Source of the DNA: Spirochaetales bacterium UBA6872
GTDB lineage: Bacteria; Spirochaetota; Spirochaetia; Sphaerochaetales; Sphaerochaetaceae
Direction of reading: 5' to 3'
DNA: 22,651 bases
Assembly: GCA_002452215.1 (NCBI GenBank)
Contig: DKCO01000016.1
Span: 1-22,651 of the forward strand
The number at the start of each line of letters is the position of its first letter. Within the stretch, counting starts at the first letter, position 1. The translations under genes and the position numbers were made by a program. The notes under the pieces are model-generated. The model was not told the DNA's origin. It saw only the letters and a list, made by a program, of their open reading frames with translations, and did not search any database. Shown here one piece after another: positions 7,805 through 15,080 of the stretch.

Positions 7805-9385
7805 ATGCCTTCAGATGACAAGAATATTGTAGAATTCCCTAACAAAGCAAAGGAAGAGAACCCAAAGAATGGGAAAAAGAACAAGCAAGCAAAGGAAAGA
7901 AAGCCACATAAATCGATTGGATGGATAATCGGTGTCATAATCTTGATCTTGATTTCAATCACATTCATTCTACCTACAACAATTTTCACGTCAACAGGCT
8001 CTTCCCAGATTGTATTCGGGAAATACAATGGCAAGAAGATCTCACTCGAACTTGACAATTTCTTCTACTACCAGCTTCAGACAATAGCAAACTACTATGC
8101 ACAGCAATATGGTGGCACTCTTCCTCAAACTGCGTTGGGCCAAGTGTACCTCGAAGCATTCCAAAGATCTGTCATATATGAAGCTTTCTCAGAGATGGCT
8201 GACAAAGCAAAGATTGAACCTTCATCAGATGCTATAACAAAAGCTGTAATCGACTTAGGCTATTACAATGATGAAAATGGCGATTTCGATTCTGAAAGAT
8301 ATAAGAGCGCAACAGATAGCGAGAAGGCATCTGCTCAAAAGATGGCAGAGCTTTCACTGCCATACACTATGGTCATGTCCGATATCCAAGCAGCTAAGAT
8401 ACCTTCAGCAGAGACTGATTTCATCGCATCTCTCTCGAACGATGCACGTTCCTTCGACTATCTTGTTATCGGAGCTGAGAACTATGGAGACGAAGAAGCA
8501 AGGACTTATGCGAACAACAACCCAGAGCCATTTGTGCAAATCGATCTTTCTGCTGTGACGTATGCAACAGAGGCTGAGGCAAATGACATCCTAGCTTCAT
8601 TGACATCGGGAGAAACTACATTCGAAAGCGCATCTGAAACAAGTGTTGATGGATACAAATCGAACAAAGGCAAGATTGGTCTTGTATTCAAATACACTCT
8701 CGATTCAATGCTATCACAATCAGGTGTTGCAGATGCATCAGACTTGGTATTCTCAACAGCAAAAGGAAGCTACGCTGGACCTTATTACACATCTGCAGGA
8801 TATACAATATTCAGAGTCGACGAGTCCCCTGCAATGGCAGACTTGAGCGATCCTAGCGTACTATCTGCTGTAAAAGAGTATATTGCAGCAAATGACAATG
8901 CAATAATGGCAGCGTATCTTGCTGGAGTTGCAAATGATGCTTATGCTGTTGCTCTTGAGGATGTTGATAAGGCTATCGCCGATTTCAATCTAGAGTACTA
9001 CTCTGTCGATGATGTTGCAAAGAATAGTGGCAACTCTGGTCTTGTATACTCTATCTCTACAGCCGATTCAGCAGGATATTTGACAGCAGCAATAAGCGAT
9101 GAAGAATACCTAAATACTCTATATAGCTCTGAGATTGGAAAAGCTATTGCTCCTCAGGTTTCTGGCTCATCATATATAATCACAATCCCAGAGGAAGCAT
9201 CAGAGAGTAGCGATGAATCTACAACTTATGCAAGCTATATAAAGAAGATGATTCCTACAATGTATCAATCATATGCTGGGCAGTTCGAGCTTCAGGATCT
9301 TCAGAACTCGATCTTTACGTCAGACAAAGTTGAGAACAACTTCTTTGAAGCATATTACTCAAAAATCCTTGGATCATCTAATTGA
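7805..9385 (+). CDS. Membrane-anchored SurA/PpiD-like peptidyl-prolyl isomerase-type chaperone
   Basis: 526 residues. A cytosolic, strongly basic N-terminus (1-37) is followed by one membrane segment (about 38-59, GWIIGVIILILISITFIL), so most of the protein is periplasmic, as in PpiD. Residues 70-200 form a helical SurA_N-like region (FFYYQLQTIANYYAQQYGGTLPQTALGQVYLEAFQ). About 230-345 resemble a parvulin (PpiC) domain (EAEANDILASLTSGETTFESA...GPYYTSAGYTIFRVDE), although diverged, so isomerase activity is uncertain. The C-terminal half is helical and low in complexity, rich in Ala, Ser and Asp. The probable role is folding or escorting of envelope proteins. AAGAGG lies eight bases before the ATG, and a strong terminator follows the stop. 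Confidence 0.7.
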   Translation: MPSDDKNIVEFPNKAKEENPKNGKKNKQAKERKPHKSIGWIIGVIILILISITFILPTTIFTSTGSSQIVFGKYNGKKISLELDNFFYYQLQTIANYYAQQYGGTLPQTALGQVYLEAFQRSVIYEAFSEMADKAKIEPSSDAITKAVIDLGYYNDENGDFDSERYKSATDSEKASAQKMAELSLPYTMVMSDIQAAKIPSAETDFIASLSNDARSFDYLVIGAENYGDEEARTYANNNPEPFVQIDLSAVTYATEAEANDILASLTSGETTFESASETSVDGYKSNKGKIGLVFKYTLDSMLSQSGVADASDLVFSTAKGSYAGPYYTSAGYTIFRVDESPAMADLSDPSVLSAVKEYIAANDNAIMAAYLAGVANDAYAVALEDVDKAIADFNLEYYSVDDVAKNSGNSGLVYSISTADSAGYLTAAISDEEYLNTLYSSEIGKAIAPQVSGSSYIITIPEEASESSDESTTYASYIKKMIPTMYQSYAGQFELQDLQNSIFTSDKVENNFFEAYYSKILGSSN

Positions 9386-9407
9386 TTCAAAGACCAATAG
9401 AGAAGAG

Positions 9408-9443
9408 AAGCAATACATGGGAAAGTCCTGTATTGCTTTTTTT
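9408..9443 (+). terminator. Intrinsic terminator of the SurA-like gene
   Basis: AAGCAATACA pairs with TGTATTGCTT around an 11-base inner segment that can add a GG/CC pair. A run of seven T's overlaps the 3' arm and follows it (9437-9443). The convergent minus-strand gene ends two bases beyond, so the hairpin may serve both sides, but the minus-strand T run is poor. Confidence 0.8.
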
Positions 9444-9444
9444 G

Positions 9445-9837
9445 TTATAAGAGTTCTTCAAGCTTGCCACATTTGACAAGGTAGCTTGAGCCAGCTGTGG
9501 CCTTCGATGGATTGTCTGAAAGAGATGCAAGCGACAAAGGGTATGATACAAGCTTCTTGCCTATTGACCTTGCGACAGATATGGCCTCTTCTTTTGCATT
9601 CTCTTCAAGTTTTGCATGCTCTGGGTACATTGCAACAGGTACAACACAGATCTTCTCTTTTGACACAAGACATGCAACATTAGATGAAAAGAGTCTGAAT
9701 CTCGACTCCACAAAGCAACCATCATCCAATAAGAGCTTGGTTGCAATGTTTGTCGAGAATGATAAGAACTCACCAAGAGACATGTCCTTTCCTACATTTT
9801 CTTTTTGTGTTATATGATCGAAAACCAAAGCTTCCAT
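9445..9837 (-). CDS. Small CbiX/SirB-like protein, putative
   Basis: 130 residues, close to the size of the short CbiX (CbiX-S) chelatases. The start MEALVFDHITQKEN resembles the KALLLVAHGSR opening of that family, with His8. The strand KICVVPVAMYPEHAKLEE (62-79) resembles the ...VVPLFLxxGxH... segment, with His74; the two metal-binding histidines of CbiX-S lie at about these places. The Gly-Ser after the first His is missing, so the match is distant and chelatase activity is unproven. The ATG starts directly after the stop of the asparaginase gene with no gap, so the two are probably translated from one mRNA. No other cobalamin or sirohaem gene is in the window. It could also be an unrelated protein of unknown function. 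Confidence 0.4.
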   Translation of the reverse strand: MEALVFDHITQKENVGKDMSLGEFLSFSTNIATKLLLDDGCFVESRFRLFSSNVACLVSKEKICVVPVAMYPEHAKLEENAKEEAISVARSIGKKLVSYPLSLASLSDNPSKATAGSSYLVKCGKLEELL

Positions 9838-10335
9838 TTATCTCAAAGCCTCGAAAACACCCTTTTCTCGGTTCTTCCTTACATTGTCGTAATCAAACAC
9901 TCTCCCACCCATTGCAATGTAAACGCCAGGAGGCAAAAGCTGGACTGCAGCTATTGCAAAGCCTAGATTGAATTCCGCATCTGAGTTCTCTAGCGAATAT
10001 GGGATCATTGCTCCTGTGAGGACTACTGTTTTTCCCTCTATAGCTGGATCTTGTGCAATGACATTTGCACTTGCAACCATAGTATCAGTGCCATGGATAA
10101 CCACAACTTTATCCTCTGTTGATGCCGAGCAATGCTTTGCAATCAATACCCTTTGCGCCTCTGTCATATTCAAGCTATCTACAGCAAGCACTGTTTCCAA
10201 CGTTATTTCAAGAGAAGTCCTCGATTGTTGCAATACTCTTGGCAATTGAGACTCACGAAATGTCAACTCGCCTTTTATCGCATCATAAAGCTTATCGAAA
10301 GTTCCTCCAGTTGTTATTATCCTAATGCCATGCAT
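9838..10335 (-). CDS. Single-domain asparaginase-like protein
   Basis: 165 residues, half the length of a usual L-asparaginase (about 330). It contains the N-terminal catalytic-type domain: TTGGTFDK with Thr12 where the nucleophile lies, DSLNMT (53-58), HGTDTM (81-86) with the Thr-Asp pair, and GKTVVLTGAM (101-110) with a Lys. The C-terminal domain is absent and the next gene begins at once, so this is a genuine short family rather than an obvious truncation. Single-domain proteins of this type occur in several bacteria and their substrate is unclear. GAGAGGG lies five bases before the ATG. The gene is divergent from hprK and leads a two-gene operon. Confidence 0.75.
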   Translation of the reverse strand: MHGIRIITTGGTFDKLYDAIKGELTFRESQLPRVLQQSRTSLEITLETVLAVDSLNMTEAQRVLIAKHCSASTEDKVVVIHGTDTMVASANVIAQDPAIEGKTVVLTGAMIPYSLENSDAEFNLGFAIAAVQLLPPGVYIAMGGRVFDYDNVRKNREKGVFEALR

Positions 10336-10350
10336 ATTTTCCCTCTCTTA

Positions 10351-10359
10351 TGATATATT
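10351..10359 (+). promoter_or_regulatory. Extended -10 element of hprK; mRNA possibly leaderless
   Basis: TGATATATT (TG, one base, then TATATT) ends ten bases before the hprK ATG at 10369. A start seven bases after the hexamer would be within a few bases of the ATG, and no Shine-Dalgarno sequence is visible. The -35 region is poor, so this is tentative. Confidence 0.35.
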
Positions 10360-10368
10360 ATAGATGCT

Positions 10369-11361
10369 ATGAGCGATTTTACAGTTTTAAATCTCTTAGA
10401 TATAGACCTAAAGGAACACAATTACCTGTCGTTAAGTTGCGTCTCAGGGCGCTCTGGACTCTCTAGAGCAATAACAAAGCCAAAGATAAATAGACCAGGA
10501 TTGGCACTTTCAGGGTTCTTCGATGATTTTGCAATCTCATCGATACAAGTATTCGGCCATGGCGAAATTGCTTACACAAAGTTATTGGAAAACAAGAACA
10601 ACTACAAAACTATAGAAAAGCTGTTCTCATACCAATTGCCATGTATCATCTTTTGCGAAGGCTCTACTCCATCTGAACATCTAATGGAGCTTTCAGAGAC
10701 GAATGCGATTCCAATTTTAAAAACCGATCTTGATTCATCAGATTTCTCCAGACGTCTCTATACTATACTCGATGAGGTTTTCGCGAAAACAGAGACAATT
10801 CATGGAGTCCTTATAGAAGTCTTTGGAATTGGTGTTTTGATCACAGGTGGAAGTGGAATCGGAAAGTCGGAAACAGCATTGGAACTTGTAGAAAGAGGAC
10901 ATAGGTTAATATCGGATGATACTGTAAAATTGAAGAATATTGCTGATACGACTCTAATAGGTTCTGGAGCAAATCCGGAATTTGCTCACAATATGGAGAT
11001 AAGAGGAATCGGGATAATAGATTTAAGAAACATATATGGCGTTGGTGCAATAAGAGAGAAAAAACAAGTGCAACTTGAGATACATCTCGAAACCTGGGAT
11101 CCAGAAAAAAACTATGACAGGATTGGAGGCTCAGAAAAATCAACATACCTTGGCATCACGATTCCTAAGGTCACTATTCCTGTAAAGCCTGGAAGATATA
11201 TTCCTATTCTTGTAGAGACAGCCTCAAGAAACGAGAGATTGAAGAAGTTGGGATACCACTCATCAAAGGAATTCGACAGAAACATATCCAATTGGCTTGA
11301 AGTCGAGACAGCACGAAGAACATACTTTGGTGCTGACAATGAGGATCAATATGGTAACTAG
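10369..11361 (+). CDS. hprK: HPr kinase/phosphorylase
   Basis: 330 residues, full length. The N-terminal domain starts FTVLNLLDIDLKEHNYL. The kinase domain has the Walker A motif GGSGIGKSE (160-168), His145 before it (IHGVLIEVFGIGVLITG), the pair Asp183-Asp184, and the family signature MEIRGIGIIDLRN (209-221). The enzyme phosphorylates HPr on Ser46 using ATP or pyrophosphate and removes the phosphate, linking carbon status to control. Its substrate HPr is the next gene, overlapping by 11 bases. The stop falls within the HPr start region, so the two are translationally coupled. No PTS transporter or EI gene is present in the window, which fits a regulatory HPr role as proposed for spirochaetes. 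Confidence 0.95.
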   Translation: MSDFTVLNLLDIDLKEHNYLSLSCVSGRSGLSRAITKPKINRPGLALSGFFDDFAISSIQVFGHGEIAYTKLLENKNNYKTIEKLFSYQLPCIIFCEGSTPSEHLMELSETNAIPILKTDLDSSDFSRRLYTILDEVFAKTETIHGVLIEVFGIGVLITGGSGIGKSETALELVERGHRLISDDTVKLKNIADTTLIGSGANPEFAHNMEIRGIGIIDLRNIYGVGAIREKKQVQLEIHLETWDPEKNYDRIGGSEKSTYLGITIPKVTIPVKPGRYIPILVETASRNERLKKLGYHSSKEFDRNISNWLEVETARRTYFGADNEDQYGN

Positions 11362-11614
11362 GGAACTTACAGTACTAAATAGAGCTGGCATACATGCACG
11401 CCCAGCTGCTGAGATTGCAAAAACAGCACAACGCTTCAAGTCAGAGATATCACTCTCTTTGGATGCTATGACTATAAATGCAAAATCAATAATGGGTGTA
11501 ATCACACTTGGAGCAATCTACAAGACAAAGCTCAAGTGCACTTGCGATGGGCCCGATGAGCGTGATGCAATCGATGCAATCGATAGACTTTTTGCAAACA
11601 GGTTTGAGACTTAA
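11351..11614 (+). CDS. ptsH: Phosphocarrier protein HPr
   Basis: 87 residues. With the ATG at 11351 the active His falls exactly at residue 15 (RAGIHARPA) and the regulatory Ser at 46 (NAKSIMGV), the standard numbering. GAGGA lies five bases upstream of this ATG; the other ATG at 11339 would add MRIN and lacks a binding site, so the inner start is preferred. Both the EI-dependent His15 and the HprK-dependent Ser46 sites are intact. It overlaps the end of hprK by 11 bases, and its stop TAA shares one base with the ATG of the LexA-like gene (TAATG). Confidence 0.95.
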   Translation: MVTRELTVLNRAGIHARPAAEIAKTAQRFKSEISLSLDAMTINAKSIMGVITLGAIYKTKLKCTCDGPDERDAIDAIDRLFANRFET

Positions 11615-12216
11615 TGAAAGAACTGACAGAAAGGCAAAAAGAGATAGTCTCTTTCATCAAAAGCTATCTAAACGATAATTTGCAAATGCCGACGCAAGAG
11701 GAGATTGCAAAACATTTCTCGTTTACAACAGCAGCTGCACACTACCACATAGTCGCACTTGAAAAGAAGAAAGCCATCTCTCTTGAGAAAGGGGAATCAA
11801 GAGGCATAAGACTATGCCAAAGCGACAGAGAGAAAAGAGAGAATATCGAAATCGATTTTTTCCAATCGGAACCATCAATCGATGATTTAGATAAAATCAA
11901 TGCAAAAAGCTACTATATACCTAGAAGCATGAAGCTTGAAAAGCCCTTTGCATTTACTGTCACATCGCTTTCGATGAAAGATGCTGGAATACTCATAAAT
12001 GATATAGCAATCATGGAGAAAACATCCAAGGCAAACAATGGCGATATCGTGCTTGCATATATTCCAAACAGCCAGAACAAGATAGAATTGAGACGCATTA
12101 TAAAAACACCCCATTTCTTCGAATTCCAAAGCGAGAATGAAAACATGGGCAATATAAAAAGCATGAACGCTGTTATTTATGGAGTGCTAAAAGCAATCAG
12201 GAGGAACTACTATTGA
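11614..12216 (+). CDS. LexA-like repressor with degenerate peptidase centre
   Basis: 200 residues with the LexA layout. Residues 1-66 form a LexA-type winged helix (ERQKEIVSFIKSYL...MPTQEEIAKHF...AAHYHIVALEKKKAI). Residues 100-165 match the S24 peptidase core (YYIPRSM...FAFTVTSLSMKDAGILINDIAIM...NNGDIVLAYIP...IELRRI). The nucleophile Ser is kept (Ser120, SLSM for the usual GDSM), but the general-base Lys (VKRL in LexA) is Arg160 (LRRI). No Ala-Gly or Cys-Gly cleavage site is seen in the short linker 70-100. It may bind DNA without RecA-stimulated self-cleavage. The ATG overlaps the HPr stop, and the gene ends four bases into holA. LexA itself is the closest relation; calling it lexA would imply an SOS role that the residues do not support. 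Confidence 0.75.
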   Translation: MKELTERQKEIVSFIKSYLNDNLQMPTQEEIAKHFSFTTAAAHYHIVALEKKKAISLEKGESRGIRLCQSDREKRENIEIDFFQSEPSIDDLDKINAKSYYIPRSMKLEKPFAFTVTSLSMKDAGILINDIAIMEKTSKANNGDIVLAYIPNSQNKIELRRIIKTPHFFEFQSENENMGNIKSMNAVIYGVLKAIRRNYY

Positions 12217-13259
12217 TTTATCTCTTGCTTGGTCCTGAAGAGGGCGAGAAATCCGAGTGGCTCAACAAAGAAAAAGAACGAATCAAAAAAGAGCACCCAG
12301 ATGTTGAAATCTCGACATTCTTTGGAGGAGATGAAGACGGGAGCGAGCTGGCGAATGTGCTTTCGCAAAGTTCCCTTTTCTCTTCATTTAGACTTGTAAT
12401 AATAAAGCACTACGAAAATGTAAAGAAAACAGATGCTGTCTCAAAGGTAATCGAAAACTTTGCATTGGATAATCAAGAAGATGCTGAGCTGATCATTCTA
12501 TCATCAGAGACCTCCACATCATCTTTTGCGAAGGCTGTCGTAGACAAGGCAAAGGACACTACTCTAAAATTCTGGGAACTTGATGATGATAAAAAGAAGA
12601 GCTGGATACGTCTATATGCAAAAAAAGAAGGCTTCTTGATCACAAACCAAGCAATCGATGAGATACTTTCTTCTGTTGAAAACAATACATCAGAGATGAA
12701 AAACCTAGTCTCTTCGATAATCTCATTTCTGAGGACAGGCAATAGCGGGCGAAACACAATCGATATAGATGACATTGAGAATTACACAACTAGAGTCAAA
12801 GGAGAGAATGGTTTTACGCTTTTTAAAGCTGTAGCTGATAGAAATCTCGAAAAATCACTTTTGATCGTATCATCAATCTTGCTTTCGGATTCAAGAGATG
12901 CCATACCAGCTTTTACAGTGCTCATAAACCAATTCAGGCTTTTGGAAGCGTGCCTTGAGATGAAAGGGCAAAACATTCCTGAGCGTGATATATTCAAGAA
13001 TGTAAGCTATGTCCAGACATCAGCCTCAGCAAGAAAAACTCTGGGTATTTTCTTCAAAGACCAAGATACATTCAGACGTGCAATGAGAAACTACTCTCTT
13101 TTTGATACAAGAGCGATAATCCTTTATGCCTCTGGAATGGACAGTGAGATAAAAAGTGCCGGCGATATGCTAAGAATCACGCTAGAGAATGCTATATACA
13201 ACATAATAGTCAATAAAGGAAGAAAGATAGAAATTACTCTTGATGCGCCTGGCCTTTGA
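12213..13259 (+). CDS. holA: DNA polymerase III delta subunit (clamp-loader)
   Basis: 348 residues, normal for HolA. It has the family pattern: the start MIYLLLGPEEGEKSEWL, then SSLFSSFRLVIIKHYENV, the central lid LFKAVADRNLEKSLLIVSSILLS and a C-terminal helical collar domain (INQFRLLEACLEMKGQNIPE...). Delta opens the beta clamp in the replicative clamp loader. The start codon is TTG at 12213, supported by a strong AGGAGG eight bases upstream; it overlaps the preceding stop by four bases, so it is the last gene of the hprK operon. Its TGA is immediately followed by the reverse-complement stop of uvrC, forming TGATCA with no intergenic space. Confidence 0.85.
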   Translation: MIYLLLGPEEGEKSEWLNKEKERIKKEHPDVEISTFFGGDEDGSELANVLSQSSLFSSFRLVIIKHYENVKKTDAVSKVIENFALDNQEDAELIILSSETSTSSFAKAVVDKAKDTTLKFWELDDDKKKSWIRLYAKKEGFLITNQAIDEILSSVENNTSEMKNLVSSIISFLRTGNSGRNTIDIDDIENYTTRVKGENGFTLFKAVADRNLEKSLLIVSSILLSDSRDAIPAFTVLINQFRLLEACLEMKGQNIPERDIFKNVSYVQTSASARKTLGIFFKDQDTFRRAMRNYSLFDTRAIILYASGMDSEIKSAGDMLRITLENAIYNIIVNKGRKIEITLDAPGL

Positions 13260-15032
13260 TCAAAAGTTCAATTTCCTCAGGATTCTTTCAGCAACAGAAA
13301 GTGGTACTTTTGCACCCTTTGCCAATTGCTCAGGTGTCAATGACAATATATTCTCGATACTTCCAAAACTTTGCATTATCCTCTTTGATCTTTCCTTTCC
13401 CACACCATCAATAGACTCCAAGAGCGAGAATGATACTTCTTTGCTTCTCATGTTCTGGTTGAATGTAGTTGCAAACCTATGGCACTCATCTCTTAGAGCA
13501 ATCAACACTCTAAGGCCTGGGTCAGAGTGGTCGAGAAACAATGATGGACGATCCGGAAATACTATCTCCTCATGCTCTTTTGCAAGTCCCACTACAGGAA
13601 AATGCAAATCAAGCTCTGAAAGAGCATCAAGAGCTGCGCTTACTTGCCCTTTTCCACCATCTACCATCAACAAATCTGGCATCTCCGATCCTTCCCTCTT
13701 AAGTCGCGAATATCGCCTATATACAGCCTCCCTCATAGATTGGAAATCATCTATTTTCCCTTCCAGGCTCTTTATAGAAAAATGCCTATATTCCTTATTG
13801 GATGGATTTCCATCTCGAAAGACAATCAACGACGCAACTGTGTATTTTCCAGATAGTTGGGCTATATCAAAACCCTCTATATGTCTTGGTAAAACATCTA
13901 GTTGGCACTCTTCTTTCAATGCTTCCAATGCTGGTGTATTGTCGATATCCTTAAGTCGCTTTTCAACGTCCCTAGATGCATTCTCCTCTGCCATTCGCAA
14001 AATCCTATAGTGCTTTCCATCCTTTGGAACTGTGACATAGATCGGCGACTTCAACTCATCCGAGAAGAACTTCGACAACAAATTTGCATCTATCTCATGT
14101 GATACAAATAGCTCATCAGGGAGTGCCTCCCCGTCCGAATAATACTGAATCAAGAAAGAAAGCAATGTCTCTGTCTCATCTCCAAGACACTCTGAGCGAT
14201 AGAGAGCCTTTCCAATAAGACGTCCATTTCTAAATTGCATCAAAGCTATCGTACAAAGATAAGCTCTCATCTCGATTGCAGCATAATCACGGCTGTCTTG
14301 ATCTGCGAAATCCTCTACAAGTTGATTCTCTTGCATTGACTCGAGATCCTTCAAAAGGTCTCTTTTATGTGCCGCTGTCTCAAAGTCAAGTTTTTTTGAT
14401 GCCTCAAGCATCTCTTTCTCGACATTTTTGACTATACTAGAGTCATCGCCAGAGAGAAACTTCTCAACTCCCTTTATATATTCGCCATAATCTTTTGCTG
14501 ATATGGCTCCTATGCAAGGACCTGAGCATCTATGGATATGGTAGTACAGGCACGGTGTCTCGCGTTTTTTCAATGCACCCTGGCAAAGGCGCAAAGGAAA
14601 TGTCTCAGATAGCATATCTAGATAAGCATTAAGCCTTTTCTCTCCAGGATATGGCCCATAGTACTTAGAACCATCCTTTATAATTCGTCTTGTTTTGAAA
14701 ACCCTTGGATACTCTTCATTCGTTATTCTTATCACAGGATAGCTCTTTCCGTCTTTCAAGAGAATATTGTAATGGGGATTGTATTTCTTTATCAGATTAT
14801 TCTCCAATACAAGCGCCTCATATTCATTTCCTGTGATTATATAGTCAATTTTCGCAATCTTTTCGACAAGAGCAGCTGTCTTTGCATTCCTATTTGGGAG
14901 AAAATATGATGTAACCCTCTTTTTCAGATTCTTAGCCTTGCCTACATAGATTACAGTCCCCTCTTTGTTCTTCATCAAATAGCAACCGGGATTGTCCGGC
15001 AACGAGTATGCTTGCTCTCTTGCACTTTCCAT
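13260..15032 (-). CDS. uvrC: Excinuclease ABC subunit C
   Basis: 590 residues, full length. In order: GIY-YIG nuclease (GCYLMKNKEGTVIYVGKAKNLKKR, 16-39) that makes the 3' incision; a Cys-bearing segment CLYYHIHRCSGPCIG; a UVR motif (about 200-235) that binds UvrB; an RNase-H-like domain (HIEGFDIAQLSGKY..., LLMVDGGKGQ, ALRDECHRFA) for the 5' incision; and C-terminal helix-hairpin-helix motifs (ESIDGVGKERSKRIMQSFGSIENIL). It carries out nucleotide-excision repair with UvrA and UvrB. No good Shine-Dalgarno precedes the ATG. It is divergent from the SPL-like gene, 48 bases apart, and convergent with holA. Confidence 0.97.
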   Translation of the reverse strand: MESAREQAYSLPDNPGCYLMKNKEGTVIYVGKAKNLKKRVTSYFLPNRNAKTAALVEKIAKIDYIITGNEYEALVLENNLIKKYNPHYNILLKDGKSYPVIRITNEEYPRVFKTRRIIKDGSKYYGPYPGEKRLNAYLDMLSETFPLRLCQGALKKRETPCLYYHIHRCSGPCIGAISAKDYGEYIKGVEKFLSGDDSSIVKNVEKEMLEASKKLDFETAAHKRDLLKDLESMQENQLVEDFADQDSRDYAAIEMRAYLCTIALMQFRNGRLIGKALYRSECLGDETETLLSFLIQYYSDGEALPDELFVSHEIDANLLSKFFSDELKSPIYVTVPKDGKHYRILRMAEENASRDVEKRLKDIDNTPALEALKEECQLDVLPRHIEGFDIAQLSGKYTVASLIVFRDGNPSNKEYRHFSIKSLEGKIDDFQSMREAVYRRYSRLKREGSEMPDLLMVDGGKGQVSAALDALSELDLHFPVVGLAKEHEEIVFPDRPSLFLDHSDPGLRVLIALRDECHRFATTFNQNMRSKEVSFSLLESIDGVGKERSKRIMQSFGSIENILSLTPEQLAKGAKVPLSVAERILRKLNF

Positions 15033-15080
15033 GAGCTAAAATTAACACGAAAAATGCAAAGATAATAGACTGAACGTAAA

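Noticed and set aside
13240..14010. Plus-strand open frame of 256 codons after holA
   Set aside because: Antisense to uvrC and Ser-rich; uvrC is certain.
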